A DNA stretch of 64,000 nucleotides, taken from positions 19,067 through 83,066 of the forward strand of contig NZ_BDJE01000034.1 of the NCBI RefSeq assembly GCF_002117935.1, given 5' to 3'. Position 1 is the first letter of the stretch. Each line of letters starts with the position of its first letter. The notes beneath the pieces were generated by a model. It worked only from the letters and a program-made list of their open reading frames with translations, did no database searches and had not been told where the DNA came from. A program made the position numbers and the translations under genes. Source of the DNA: Nocardioides sp. PD653-B2. Lineage in GTDB: Bacteria; Actinomycetota; Actinomycetes; Propionibacteriales; Nocardioidaceae. Positions 9,126 to 18,389 of this stretch are shown in pieces.

Positions 9126-10355
9126 GTGACAGGTGTGTCGACACAAGGACTGAACTCCTCCCTGATGGGTAACGCCCTCTCCGTGACGATCTCGGGGACC
9201 GACGCCGAGACCGTTCCCCAGATCGTCGCCGCGCTCCGACAGGACCCCGTCCTCGTCCAGCAGGTGCTCGGCAACGGGCACACCGCCGAGGTCGACGGCC
9301 AGCTCACGGCGCTCGCCGGTGACGTCGCGCACCCGGTCTGGCTGGTGCTGGTGCAGGCGCCCGCCGGCCTCGCCCACGAGGACCCGACCGACGACCTGCT
9401 GCGCCAGGTGCACCAACAGCTCCAGGAGCCCGGGATCTACGTCGTGGCCTCGACCGTGGGGATCGAGTCCGTCGAGACGTACGACGTCCCGCTCGACGGC
9501 ACCGATCTGTCGCTGGCGCGCTTCCACACCCTCGACCGGGCGCACGAGATCCTCGGCCAGGACCACCGCCTGTCAGCGGCAGGCGAGGCGGCGCTGACCC
9601 TCGAGGTCGCCGCCGACCCCGACCTCGAGCTCACGGACCGCCAGATCCACCAGGTCACCGACGACCCGATCTGGGTCGCAGTGACCGAGAGCGAGCCGGA
9701 CACGTACGAGGAGTACGACAAGGTCGACGACCCGCTGACCCCGGTGGTCGTCGCCGTGGCGACGGCCTTGGTCGTCGCGGCCGTGGCCTGGCGGCTCCTG
9801 CGCGCCCGCGCCGCGGCCCTCCTCGAGCCGCACGACCGGCGCGCGCCGAGCGGCACCGAGGCGGCCACCTCGTCGACGCCGAGCCCCGAGACGCTGCGCG
9901 GCCAGGCGCGGACCGCGCTGAAGCGCCTCGACCGCCGCCTCCGCAAGGGCTCCGTCGACCCGGCGGCCCTCGACGAGGCCCAGGGCTCCCGTGACGCTGC
10001 GGCCGACCTCGTCGAGTCCGACGACCTGCTCGACGTCGTGGGCGCGCTGGTGCTGGTGACGATCGGGTACGCCGCGACCCGGCGCGGCGGCGCGCCGTAC
10101 CGCCCCTGCTTCTTCAACCCGTTGCACGGCGAGGGCGACCACCGGGCCGCCTCGGGGCAAGGCGGTCCGACGGTCCCTGCCTGCCGTCGGTGCGCTGCCG
10201 ACGTCGAGAGCGGCACGGCGCCCGACGCGCTGGTCGTCGCCCGGCGCGGCCGCGACCGGCCCTACTACGAACAGTCGACCGTGTGGGCGCGCACCGGCTT
10301 CGGCAGCCTGACCGACGACCTCTGGATCGACGTCCGCCAGGTGGGTCGGCGATGA
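9126..10355 (+). CDS. membrane protein of unknown function, trio member 1 (with Cys/His C-terminal domain)
   Basis: A 409-aa protein, not recognised by name. Residues 1-205 are a soluble acidic region without a signal peptide. One membrane helix follows at about 208-230 (PVVVAVATALVVAAVAW), then a cytoplasmic linker and helical region, and a C-terminal domain with CFFNPLHGEGD, CRRCAAD, GTAPDALVVARRGRDRPYY and GFGSL. That end matches the third gene of the group closely (CYLNPLHTGG, CRACRAD, GRAPDVLDVMRRGRPVHYF, GYGAL), so the two are paralogs. The spaced Cys, His and CxxC suggest a metal-binding knuckle. GTG at 9126 is the called start; ATG at 9165 is an alternative. The stop overlaps the next gene by 4 bp or fewer. 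Confidence 0.75.
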   Translation: MTGVSTQGLNSSLMGNALSVTISGTDAETVPQIVAALRQDPVLVQQVLGNGHTAEVDGQLTALAGDVAHPVWLVLVQAPAGLAHEDPTDDLLRQVHQQLQEPGIYVVASTVGIESVETYDVPLDGTDLSLARFHTLDRAHEILGQDHRLSAAGEAALTLEVAADPDLELTDRQIHQVTDDPIWVAVTESEPDTYEEYDKVDDPLTPVVVAVATALVVAAVAWRLLRARAAALLEPHDRRAPSGTEAATSSTPSPETLRGQARTALKRLDRRLRKGSVDPAALDEAQGSRDAAADLVESDDLLDVVGALVLVTIGYAATRRGGAPYRPCFFNPLHGEGDHRAASGQGGPTVPACRRCAADVESGTAPDALVVARRGRDRPYYEQSTVWARTGFGSLTDDLWIDVRQVGRR

Positions 10356-11002
10356 GCGAGCGTCTGCGTCACCTCGCCCTGGCCGTGCTCCTCGGCCTCC
10401 TCGCGGCCACCGCCGCGGTCGGGATCACCCACGCCGCCGCGCGCACCGTCGATCCCGACCCGCTCCCGATCGGCGACCGCGTCCAGCAGGCCGCGGACGC
10501 CTTCCGCGACGGCGACCACGTCTACGTCGCGGCCGACGCCCACGACCGGGTGCCCCCGGCCGACGAGGCGCGCCTCGAGCAGCTGGCCGATGCCAGCGAC
10601 ACCGCGCTCTACATCGCGGTCTGGGAGGCCGGAGAGAGCGGCTACTACCTCTACAGCGACGCCGCCGACCAGCTGCAGCGGACCGTCGGCGAGGACGGTG
10701 TCTACGTGATCTGGCAGGGCCCCGGCGACGGGATCGTCAGCGAGCGCGGCGGGTCGATGGACCCGGACCCGCCGGCCGACTTCAACGGCGACCCGGTGCG
10801 CCGGCTCACCGAGATCGCGACGGCCGTCGGCGACGGCCGGCTCCTGACCTACTCCGGGCCGGACTACTGGGGCGGACCGGGCGGCGCGCTCGGCGCGGGA
10901 CTCATCTTCGGCGGCCTCGCCCTGCCGTGCGCGCTGCTGGTGATCGGGCTGGGCCGGACCCTCTCCGGCCGCGGCTTCCGGCTCCAGGGAGGGTGGTGGT
11001 GA
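10352..11002 (+). CDS. membrane protein of unknown function, trio member 2
   Basis: A 216-aa protein, start chosen at the ATG overlapping the previous stop (ATGA). A signal anchor covers about residues 5-27 (LALAVLLGLLAATAAVGIT), then an extracytoplasmic domain, then a C-terminal membrane helix at about 180-200 (GGLALPCALLVIGLG). The outer domain has GDHVYVA, DTALYIAVW and GEDGVYVIWQG, which match in spacing the GVYVDP, PTYVVVYP and GKDGLYLSVRD of the third gene. It lacks the Cys/His C-terminal domain of its two neighbours. Function is unknown; the coupling suggests the three proteins work as a membrane complex. Confidence 0.7.
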   Translation: MSERLRHLALAVLLGLLAATAAVGITHAAARTVDPDPLPIGDRVQQAADAFRDGDHVYVAADAHDRVPPADEARLEQLADASDTALYIAVWEAGESGYYLYSDAADQLQRTVGEDGVYVIWQGPGDGIVSERGGSMDPDPPADFNGDPVRRLTEIATAVGDGRLLTYSGPDYWGGPGGALGAGLIFGGLALPCALLVIGLGRTLSGRGFRLQGGWW

Positions 11003-11006
11003 CGGC

Positions 11007-12179
11007 ATGTCCGACGACGTGATCCAGCAGATCCAGCAGGCGCTGGACCAGACGGGGGTGTACGTCGACCCGACCCTCCGGGCGGCGGTCGGCGCCCACG
11101 ACCTCGCCGCGATGAAGGCGGATGTCGCGGCGTCGCCGACCCCGACGTACGTCGTGGTCTACCCGTACGTCAACGGCGACCAGTTCGGCGGTGACCCGGC
11201 CGAGCTGCTCACCCAGCTCCACGACGCCTCGGGCAAGGACGGCCTCTACCTGTCGGTGCGCGACGTCGACTACACACCGGTCTACCTCGAGTCGCGGGCC
11301 TGGGGATCGGTGGGCGACGGCCGAGCGGCCACCGATGTCGCGGCCTACCACCACCCCGACGATGCCGGTGCCGCGCTCGCCGAGGCCACCCACCTGACCG
11401 CGACCGGCACGGCGCAGCAGGCCGCCGACCAGATGTACGACGAGCGCTTCGGCGACGACACCACGAGCTCGACCGGCTCCGCACCGGCCGCGGCCGACGG
11501 GTCCGGGGACGACGGCGGCGGCGGCGGGAGCGGCGTCACCGTGGGCGTGCTGATCGGTCTCGCCCTCGCGATCGGCGTGGTCGTCGTCGGCTGGCGGGTG
11601 CGCCGCCGGACCCGACGGACGTACTCGCTGCCGGCCTCCGTCGTCGAGCACGTGCGCGAAGCCCACGACCGACAGCTCGAGGACCGGGCCCAGGAGGAGG
11701 TCCTAGCGCTGGGCGAGGCCATCGACGCCGCGGAGATGAGCCCGGGCGACACCGCCGACGCGTGGCAGGCCGCGCTCGACCACTACGACGGTGCCGGCCG
11801 GGTGCTGCGCCGCGGTGACGACCGCCCGGATGTCCTCGACGTCGTGGGCGCCCTGGTGCTCGCCCGCCGCGAGCGCCGCGCCCTCGACGCCGCGCTGGGG
11901 CACCGGGCGTTCGAGCCCGAGCCCGTGTGCTACCTCAACCCGCTGCACACCGGCGGCACGACCGTCGGGACCGTCGAGAGCGGCGGCCGCCAGGTGGAGG
12001 TGCCGCTCTGCCGCGCGTGCCGGGCCGACCTGCGCGCCGGCCGGGCGCCCGACGTCCTCGACGTGATGCGCCGCGGGCGCCCGGTCCACTACTTCGACAC
12101 GGACGCCGAGCCGTGGGCGTCCACCGGCTACGGCGCGCTGCGTTCCGACCTGGTGCCGCGGTTGCAGGGCAGGACCTGA
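11007..12179 (+). CDS. membrane protein of unknown function, trio member 3 (with Cys/His C-terminal domain)
   Basis: A 390-aa paralog of the gene at 9126. The N-terminal about 165 residues are a soluble domain without signal peptide, then a Gly/Asp/Ser-rich stretch, one membrane helix at about 178-198 (GVLIGLALAIGVVVVGW), a basic stop-transfer (RVRRRTRR), a charged helical region, and a C-terminal domain with CYLNPLHTGG and CRACRADLRAGRAPDVLD. It is separated by 4 bp from the previous gene and ends 4 bp before the convergent RTX gene. No enzymatic motif seen. The N-terminus may be outside the cell, as the related domain in the middle gene is behind a signal anchor. Confidence 0.75.
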   Translation: MSDDVIQQIQQALDQTGVYVDPTLRAAVGAHDLAAMKADVAASPTPTYVVVYPYVNGDQFGGDPAELLTQLHDASGKDGLYLSVRDVDYTPVYLESRAWGSVGDGRAATDVAAYHHPDDAGAALAEATHLTATGTAQQAADQMYDERFGDDTTSSTGSAPAAADGSGDDGGGGGSGVTVGVLIGLALAIGVVVVGWRVRRRTRRTYSLPASVVEHVREAHDRQLEDRAQEEVLALGEAIDAAEMSPGDTADAWQAALDHYDGAGRVLRRGDDRPDVLDVVGALVLARRERRALDAALGHRAFEPEPVCYLNPLHTGGTTVGTVESGGRQVEVPLCRACRADLRAGRAPDVLDVMRRGRPVHYFDTDAEPWASTGYGALRSDLVPRLQGRT

Positions 12180-12183
12180 GCGA

Positions 12184-13425
12184 TCAGCTGGTGACCTCGC
12201 AGCTCTGGACGACCTCGGCGTTGAGGCAGGTGTCCCGGCCCTCCTGGCCGCCGACCGTGTCGTAGCCGTCGCCGGCGTCGATCCGGTCGCGCTCGCCCGA
12301 CCCCGTGACGTCGTCGTCCCCGCCGTAGGTCCACGCGCGGAACGGCTGGTAGTAGCCGGCCACGACCGCGTCGGGGCCGTCGGTGCCGTAGAAGATCCAG
12401 CGCAGGTGGTCGCCGAGCACCCACGCCTCGATCGCGGCCACCGTGCCCGCCCGGTCGCCCGAGCGCGACACGGTCCCCTCCCCCACGTCCAGGGTGAGCG
12501 TCGGCCCCGGCGGCCGGGTGCCGTGCGAGCCTCCCGAGTCCGGGCTGCCGAGGTTGCCCCGGTCGACGCCGTCGCCGCCGTCGAGCGCGAAGCCCGGGAC
12601 GTCGGTGACGCTCGTGAAGACGTCGTCGTCGCCGGCGTCGCCGTAGACCTGGGACGGCTGGCCGGAGTAGCTCCCGACCAGGTCGTTGCCGTCGCCCCCG
12701 CGCAGCACGTCGCGACCGCGCCACGCGACGATCCGGTCCCGGCCGGGACCGCCGTCGACGACGTCGCGGTCCGGCGCGGCGTCCGGCTCGTCGGGCGCGA
12801 GGTCATCGGCCCCGCCGCGCCCCTCGAGCCGGTCGCCGCCGGTCCGGCCCATCAGGGTGTCCGCGCCGGCGCTGCCGAGGAGCACGTCGTCGTACGGCGT
12901 GCCGACCACCTGGAGACCGCCCTGCACCACGATCCGGTCGGCGCCGTCTCCCGAGCCGGTGCCCGCCTCGAGGTCCACCGTCACGCCGCGCCGCACGGAC
13001 TCGTAGGTCACGATGCCGTGACTGCCGCCCTGGTCGGTCGGCCGGGCGTCCCCGCCGATGTCGAGCAGGTCGTCACCGGCCCCACCGGACAGCTCGTCGG
13101 GATAGCGGAACGACCCGCCCCGGTCGAAGCCCAGCCCGTCGCGCTCGCCGTACAGCCGGTCGGCCCCGGGTCCGCCGCGCAGCAGGTCGGCGCCGTCGCC
13201 GCCGCAGACGAGGTCGTCGCCGTTGCCCGCGCGCACCACGTCGTCGCCCCCGCGGGCGACGATGACGTCGGCACGCGGCGTGCCGGTGATGTGGTCGTCG
13301 CCGGCCGTGCCGACGATCGTCGCGGCCCGCCCCTGGCAGGTCGGGGCCGCTGCCTGCGCCGGGGGCACGACGGCCAGCACCCCGCCGGCGAGCGCCAGCG
13401 CGCTCATCATGATCAGCCTGCTCAT
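12184..13425 (-). CDS. secreted calcium-binding RTX-repeat (hemolysin-type) protein
   Basis: A 413-aa exported protein. The start is the ATG before a clear signal peptide (MSRLIMMSALALAGGVLAVV, cleaved near AQA-A). After TCQGRAATIVGTAGDDHITG come many glycine/aspartate nonapeptides of the GGxGxDxUx type (for example GGDGADLLRGGPGADRLYG and GGDGNDL), which fold as a calcium-filled parallel beta-roll. Two Cys near the C-terminus (CLNAEVVQSC) may form a disulfide. It has no catalytic domain that I can recognise, so it is probably a structural or adhesive surface protein. It is divergent from the PH-domain operon, 34 bp apart. Confidence 0.85.
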   Translation of the reverse strand: MSRLIMMSALALAGGVLAVVPPAQAAAPTCQGRAATIVGTAGDDHITGTPRADVIVARGGDDVVRAGNGDDLVCGGDGADLLRGGPGADRLYGERDGLGFDRGGSFRYPDELSGGAGDDLLDIGGDARPTDQGGSHGIVTYESVRRGVTVDLEAGTGSGDGADRIVVQGGLQVVGTPYDDVLLGSAGADTLMGRTGGDRLEGRGGADDLAPDEPDAAPDRDVVDGGPGRDRIVAWRGRDVLRGGDGNDLVGSYSGQPSQVYGDAGDDDVFTSVTDVPGFALDGGDGVDRGNLGSPDSGGSHGTRPPGPTLTLDVGEGTVSRSGDRAGTVAAIEAWVLGDHLRWIFYGTDGPDAVVAGYYQPFRAWTYGGDDDVTGSGERDRIDAGDGYDTVGGQEGRDTCLNAEVVQSCEVTS

Positions 13426-13459
13426 GTGAGTGCTACGCACAGCCCGTAGATTCGGTTGC

Positions 13460-13948
13460 ATGTCCGCGCCTCGCCTCCGAGAGCCCCGCGAACGCGTGAG
13501 CCCGCGGGCCAGGTCGATGTGGACCCTCACCGCCGGGCTCGAGGGGGCCGTGCTGCTGGCAGCCCTGATCGTCGTCGGGCCGGCCACCGCGTGGGTCCCG
13601 ATCCCTTGGTGGGCCGTGGTGCTCGCGGCGCTCGCCATCGTGGCGTACGTCGTGGTCGTGCCGCGCTGGCGCTTCGCCGTGCACCGCTGGGAGGTCACGG
13701 ACACGGCCGTCTACACCCAGACCGGGTGGTGGGCCCGCGAGCGCCGGATCGCGCCGATGTCGCGGATCCAGACCGTCGACCACGCGGAGGGCGCGGTCTC
13801 GCGCCTCTTCGGGCTCTCCACGGTCACGGTCACCACCGCCTCGGCGGCCGGGGCACTCGAGATCGCGGGGCTGGACCGCCTCCGCGCACTCGCGCTGGTC
13901 GACGAGCTCACGATCAAGGCCGACACCGTCCCCGGCGACGCCACGTGA
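13460..13948 (+). CDS. bacterial PH-domain membrane protein, YdbS-like
   Basis: A 162-aa protein with two membrane helices at about 22-70 (GAVLLAALIVVG, VVLAALAIVAYVVVV) followed by a bacterial PH (bPH2/DUF304) domain with RIAPMSRIQTVDHAEGAVSRLFGL, the hallmark 'R..D.....GpL.RlfGL' segment. It is the small partner of the YdbS/YdbT pair and its stop overlaps the GTG start of the ydbT-like gene (GTGA). In Bacillus such pairs have been linked to protection against lantibiotics and membrane stress; that role here is only an analogy. ATG 13460 is preferred to a GTG at 13430 because the family starts close to the first helix. Confidence 0.85.
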   Translation: MSAPRLREPRERVSPRARSMWTLTAGLEGAVLLAALIVVGPATAWVPIPWWAVVLAALAIVAYVVVVPRWRFAVHRWEVTDTAVYTQTGWWARERRIAPMSRIQTVDHAEGAVSRLFGLSTVTVTTASAAGALEIAGLDRLRALALVDELTIKADTVPGDAT

Positions 13949-15471
13949 CCGGTCTCGGCACCGACCGGTCCCTGCCGGACGAGTGGCAGCGGCTCGACCC
14001 GCGGATGCTGCTCGTCCACCCGGTCAAGGAGCTGATCCGCTTCCTGCCCGTCCTGGTCGGTCTCTTCATCGCCGGGACGGCCTCCGGGGGCAGTGGCGAC
14101 TGGTGGCACTTCCTCGGGATCGTGGTCCCGATCTCGCTCGGCGTGATGCGCTACTTCACGACGTACTTCCGGATCGCCGACCAGCGGGTCGAGCTGCGGC
14201 GCGGCCTGGTGAACCGGCACGTCCTGTCCACGCCGCTCGACCGGGTGCGGACCGTCGACATCACCGCCTCCCCCATCCACCGCCTGCTCGGCCTGACCAC
14301 GGTCCGGGTCGGCACCGGGACCGCCTCGAACGACGACGAGGACCGGCTCGACCTCGACGGGCTGGCGACCGACCGGGCCCGGCAGCTGCGTGCGGACCTC
14401 CTGCCGGTGGGCGGCACCGACCCGGCCGGCACCACGGAGCAGCCCCGGCCCGCGGACCGGACGGTGCTCGTGTTCGACCCGGCCTGGGTCCGCTTCGCCC
14501 CGCTGACCAGCTCGGGGCTGGTCATCGCCGCCGCGACCCTCGGCGTGATCACCCAGGCCGTCAACACCTTCGGCGGCTTCGACCGGCTCGACCCGCAGCG
14601 GTTCGCCGACGACGCGTCGGGCTGGTCGGTGTGGGCGGCCGTGCCGCTCGGGCTGATCGCCCTCGTGCTCGTCGTCGCGGCGCTGTCGATCGGCGGCTAC
14701 GTGCTCACCAATTGGGGCTTCACGCTCACCCACACCGGCTCGGCGCGCGGCGGCGCCTGGCACCTGCGCCGCGGGCTGCTGACCACCCGCGAGACGACGC
14801 TCGACGACGAGCGGGTCCGCGGCGTCAGCGTCGGCGAGCCGCTCGGCCTGCGCCTGGCCGGGGGCGGTCGGACGTCGGCGATCGTCACCGGGCTCGACCG
14901 CCGGCAGGCCGCCAGCTCGCTCCTCGTGCCGCCCGCCCCGCGCAGCGTCGTCGTGGGCGTCGCGGGCGCCGTGCTCGGCACCGACAGCCCCCTGACGACA
15001 CCCCTCGTCGACCACGGGCCACGAGCGCGCACCCGCCGCTTCACCCGCGCGCTGACACCGGCCGTCGCGGCGCTCGCGGCCGCGCTGCTCCTCGTGCTGC
15101 TCACCGAGACCCCGACGTGGCTCCTGGCCGTCGTCGCCCTCGGCGTGCCGGTCGCGCTGGCGCTGGCCGCCGACCGCGCCCGGGCCCTCGGCCATGCCCT
15201 GGTCGACGGGCACGTCGTCGCCCGGTCGGGCAGTCTCGACCGGCGCCGCGAGGCGCTCGAGGTCGGCGGGGTGATCGGCTGGAACTTCCGGTCGACCTGG
15301 TTCCAGCGCCGCGCCGGCCTGCTCTCGCTGGTCGCCACCACCGCCGGGGGCCGACAGGCCGTCACCGTGCCCGACGTCCCCGAGGACGCCGCGCTGACGC
15401 TCGCCCTGGCGGCGCACCCCGAGCTGCTGGGTCAGTTCCTCGACACTGAACCGGTCCGGACCAGCCCCTAG
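13945..15471 (+). CDS. bacterial PH-domain membrane protein, YdbT-like
   Basis: A 508-aa protein translationally coupled to the preceding gene through a GTGA overlap. Three bPH2 units alternate with pairs of membrane helices. The first PH segment is VELRRGLVNRHVLSTPLDRV with HRLLGLTTVRVGTG, the second follows TLTHTGSARGG with GLLTTRETTLDDERVRGV, and the third is ARSGSLDRRREALEVGGV with NFRSTWFQRRAGL. This matches YdbT family size and layout. The protein sits in the cytoplasmic membrane; the binding partner of the PH domains is unknown. Confidence 0.87.
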   Translation: MTGLGTDRSLPDEWQRLDPRMLLVHPVKELIRFLPVLVGLFIAGTASGGSGDWWHFLGIVVPISLGVMRYFTTYFRIADQRVELRRGLVNRHVLSTPLDRVRTVDITASPIHRLLGLTTVRVGTGTASNDDEDRLDLDGLATDRARQLRADLLPVGGTDPAGTTEQPRPADRTVLVFDPAWVRFAPLTSSGLVIAAATLGVITQAVNTFGGFDRLDPQRFADDASGWSVWAAVPLGLIALVLVVAALSIGGYVLTNWGFTLTHTGSARGGAWHLRRGLLTTRETTLDDERVRGVSVGEPLGLRLAGGGRTSAIVTGLDRRQAASSLLVPPAPRSVVVGVAGAVLGTDSPLTTPLVDHGPRARTRRFTRALTPAVAALAAALLLVLLTETPTWLLAVVALGVPVALALAADRARALGHALVDGHVVARSGSLDRRREALEVGGVIGWNFRSTWFQRRAGLLSLVATTAGGRQAVTVPDVPEDAALTLALAAHPELLGQFLDTEPVRTSP

Positions 15472-15542
15472 CCACCCGCGCGGTGCCCTAGCGTGGATAC
15501 CCCCATCGGGTGCTCGGGCACTCCGTGTCCCCAGGAGCTCCG

Positions 15543-18296
15543 ATGTCGAGCCGACCCGCACGCCGTCGAGCGCTGACCTCCGCCCTCGCGACGGCTCTCG
15601 CGCTCACCGCCACGCTCGCGTGGGTGCCGCCGTCCGGGGCAGCGGTCACGACGTACGCCGGCGAGGTGCTCGCCTCCGCCCCGGTGGCCTACTACCGGCT
15701 CGGGGAGCCGAGCGGCCCGACGATGGTCGACAGCTCGGGCCACGGCCACCACGGCACGTACGGCGGTCTCGTGGCCTTCGGCGGGCCTCCCGCCATCACG
15801 AACACCACGGACACCTCGGCCGCGTTCACGACGGGGTCGAGCGCGACCGGCATCCCCGCGCCGCAGACCGCCTACACCCTGGAGGCGTGGGTCCGCCCGG
15901 ACGACGGCGCACCCGCGACGCTCGTCGGGCAGGCGGGCGCCGGCGAGCTCTACATCAGCGGCGGCTTCCTCGGGCTCGACCAGAGCGGGGACGACGTCCT
16001 CAGCTCGGGCCCCGACCTGACCGCCGGCACCTGGTGGCACGTCGCCGCCACCTGGGACGGCACCACCACGCGGCTCTACGTCGACGGGACCGAGGTCGCG
16101 ACCTCGGTCACGGCCACCACCGCACCGTCCGGGAGCAACCCGGTGATCCTCGGCGACGGCCCCCACGGGGGCTTCATCGGCGGGCTGGACGAGGTCGCCT
16201 ACTACCCGACCGCGCTGTCCGGTGCCGTGCTCGCCGCCCACGTCGCGATCGGGCGGGACTCGACCCCGCCCCATGTCACCATCACCACCCCGGCCGACAG
16301 CGGCCAGTACGTCCTGCACGCCGTCCCGGCCCCGGGCTACTCCTGCACCGACCCCCTGGCCGGCAGCCCGCCCTCGGCGAGCGGCATCATGACCTGCGTC
16401 CCCGGCCCGCTGGCCGGCGGGCTCGGGCCGCACTTCTTCACGGTCACCGGCACCGACCGGGCCGGGAACGCCGCGGCACGCACGGTCGCCTACACGGTCG
16501 TGCCCAACCGGTACGCCGACGAGGTGCTCCTCTCCTCCCCGATCGCCTTCTACCGGCTCAACGACCCGGTCGGCGCCGTGACCATGACCGACGACTCGGG
16601 CCACGGGCGCGACGGGCTGTACCGGAACGCGGTGGCGCCGGGCGGGCACCGGCCCGCCGCCATCTCGTGCGAGCGCCGGCCGAGGCCCCCGCAGGTCTGC
16701 GAGCTGGCGGCCGACCCGCAGGACTTCTCGACCCACTTCGGCGGCAACGGCTACGGCTACGTGAGCGACCTCCCGGCACCGAAGACCGCCTACACGCTCG
16801 AGGCCTGGATCCGGCCCGACAACGGCGACGGCTCGATCGTGGGCCAGGGTGGGGCCGGCCAGCTCTTCCTGCGCGACGGCCACCTGGGGCTGCGCCAGAC
16901 CCAGGACGACGTCCTCAGCAGCAGCCCCACCCTGACGCCGGGCGTCTGGTGGCACGTCGCCGCCGTGTGGAACGGGACCTCCACCGCCCTGTTCGTGAAC
17001 GGCGCCGTGGTCGCGACGTCGAGCTCGGCCCGGAAGGCACCCTCCGGCTCCGCCACGATGTACGTCGGCCTCGGCGAGCAGGCGCCGCCGTTCCACGGCG
17101 ACCTCGACGAGGTGGCCTACTACTCGACCGCGCTGTCGGGCGGGGTGCTGGCCGAGCACTACGCGGTCGGCACCGCCGTCGACTGGCCGTCGATCTCGCC
17201 GGTCCCGCCGGGCACCACGGGGGTGCCCTCGGCCGTGATCACCACCCCGGCGGACGACGGCCTCTACGCCCCGGCCAAGACCCCGGTGTCGGACTTCGGC
17301 TGCACCGACCCGGACGGGTCCGGCGACGTCTCCAGCTGCACGGCGGCCGTCGACGGGAACCCGCTCGCCAACGGCGACCCGCTCCCCGACTCCCTCGGCT
17401 CCCACACCGTCACGGTCACCGCCGTCGACCAGGCAGGCAACGTCGACACGCACTCCGTGACCTACACCGTCATGCCCTTCCCCGACATCTTCCGGGCGGA
17501 CTCACCCCTCGCCTACTACCGACTCGGGGACACCGGCTCGGTGATGGTGGACGCCAGCGGCAACGGCCGCGACGGGGAGTACAAGAACGACCAGCAGTCC
17601 GGGCCGGTCGGCATCAGCGGCGACGGCGACCACGCGCGGAGGTTCCTCGGCGCCAACGGCTACGGGTACGCCAACGGCGTCGCCGCGGGGCCCCACCAGT
17701 CGACGATCGAGGCCTGGGCGAACCCGGACGACGGGCGCGACCAGTCGATCGCCGGGCTGGCCGGGACCGACGAGCTCTTCGTGACCGGCGGGAGCTTCGC
17801 CTTCCGTCACCTGGACCGCACGGTGGTCGCCGACGTCGGGCCGACGCCCGGAGCGTTCCGCCAGGTCGTCGGCGTGTGGGACGGCACCAACGCGCAGATC
17901 TACGTGGACGGCGTGCTGCACGGCACCGTCGAGGCGGCCACCGGCAGCTCGAGCGCCGGCGGTGGCACGTTCTACGTCGGCTACGGCATCCGGGCACCCT
18001 GGTTCAAGGGCTCGATCGACGAGGTCGCCTACTACCGGGTCGCCCTGACGCCGGCCCGCGTGCTCGAGCACTTCCTCGCCGACCCGCCGCCGGCCACCGA
18101 CTGCCTGGTGCCTCGCCTCCGCGGCCGCCGGGTCGCCGTCGCCCGGGACGCGCTCGCGTGGGCGGGCTGCACCCTCGGGACGGTCAGCCACCGCGCCGCG
18201 GCGCCCCGGGACCGGGGCCGGGTGCTCGCCCAGTCCGTCCCGCCGGGCAGCGCCCTCCCGGGCGGACGCAGCATCGACGTCACCGTCGGCCGCTGA
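15543..18296 (+). CDS. secreted multidomain protein: three LamG lectin-like domains plus PASTA
   Basis: A 917-aa exported protein. The ATG at 15543 follows AGGAG by 5 bp and begins a signal peptide (Arg-rich n-region, LATALALTATLAW core, SGA cleavage). Three concanavalin/LamG-like domains begin with near-identical wording (AYYRLGEPSG, AFYRLNDPVG and AYYRLGDTG, each followed by D.SG.G..G.Y). They lie at about 38-240, 327-540 and 650-845. Ig/HYR-like modules with TVTGTDRAGN and TVTAVDQAGN separate them. The last about 65 residues form a PASTA domain (CLVPRLRGRRVAVARDAL, then AQSVPPGSALPGG). The architecture suggests binding to polysaccharide and peptidoglycan at the cell surface. Confidence 0.85.
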   Translation: MSSRPARRRALTSALATALALTATLAWVPPSGAAVTTYAGEVLASAPVAYYRLGEPSGPTMVDSSGHGHHGTYGGLVAFGGPPAITNTTDTSAAFTTGSSATGIPAPQTAYTLEAWVRPDDGAPATLVGQAGAGELYISGGFLGLDQSGDDVLSSGPDLTAGTWWHVAATWDGTTTRLYVDGTEVATSVTATTAPSGSNPVILGDGPHGGFIGGLDEVAYYPTALSGAVLAAHVAIGRDSTPPHVTITTPADSGQYVLHAVPAPGYSCTDPLAGSPPSASGIMTCVPGPLAGGLGPHFFTVTGTDRAGNAAARTVAYTVVPNRYADEVLLSSPIAFYRLNDPVGAVTMTDDSGHGRDGLYRNAVAPGGHRPAAISCERRPRPPQVCELAADPQDFSTHFGGNGYGYVSDLPAPKTAYTLEAWIRPDNGDGSIVGQGGAGQLFLRDGHLGLRQTQDDVLSSSPTLTPGVWWHVAAVWNGTSTALFVNGAVVATSSSARKAPSGSATMYVGLGEQAPPFHGDLDEVAYYSTALSGGVLAEHYAVGTAVDWPSISPVPPGTTGVPSAVITTPADDGLYAPAKTPVSDFGCTDPDGSGDVSSCTAAVDGNPLANGDPLPDSLGSHTVTVTAVDQAGNVDTHSVTYTVMPFPDIFRADSPLAYYRLGDTGSVMVDASGNGRDGEYKNDQQSGPVGISGDGDHARRFLGANGYGYANGVAAGPHQSTIEAWANPDDGRDQSIAGLAGTDELFVTGGSFAFRHLDRTVVADVGPTPGAFRQVVGVWDGTNAQIYVDGVLHGTVEAATGSSSAGGGTFYVGYGIRAPWFKGSIDEVAYYRVALTPARVLEHFLADPPPATDCLVPRLRGRRVAVARDALAWAGCTLGTVSHRAAAPRDRGRVLAQSVPPGSALPGGRSIDVTVGR

Positions 18297-18389
18297 CAGC
18301 AGCCCGGGTGACAGACGCGCCACCCACCCCCTGTCTCGCCGGAGCACGGACCTGCGGGTCCTGACCGCCCGGGCTCATAGCATGTGCGC

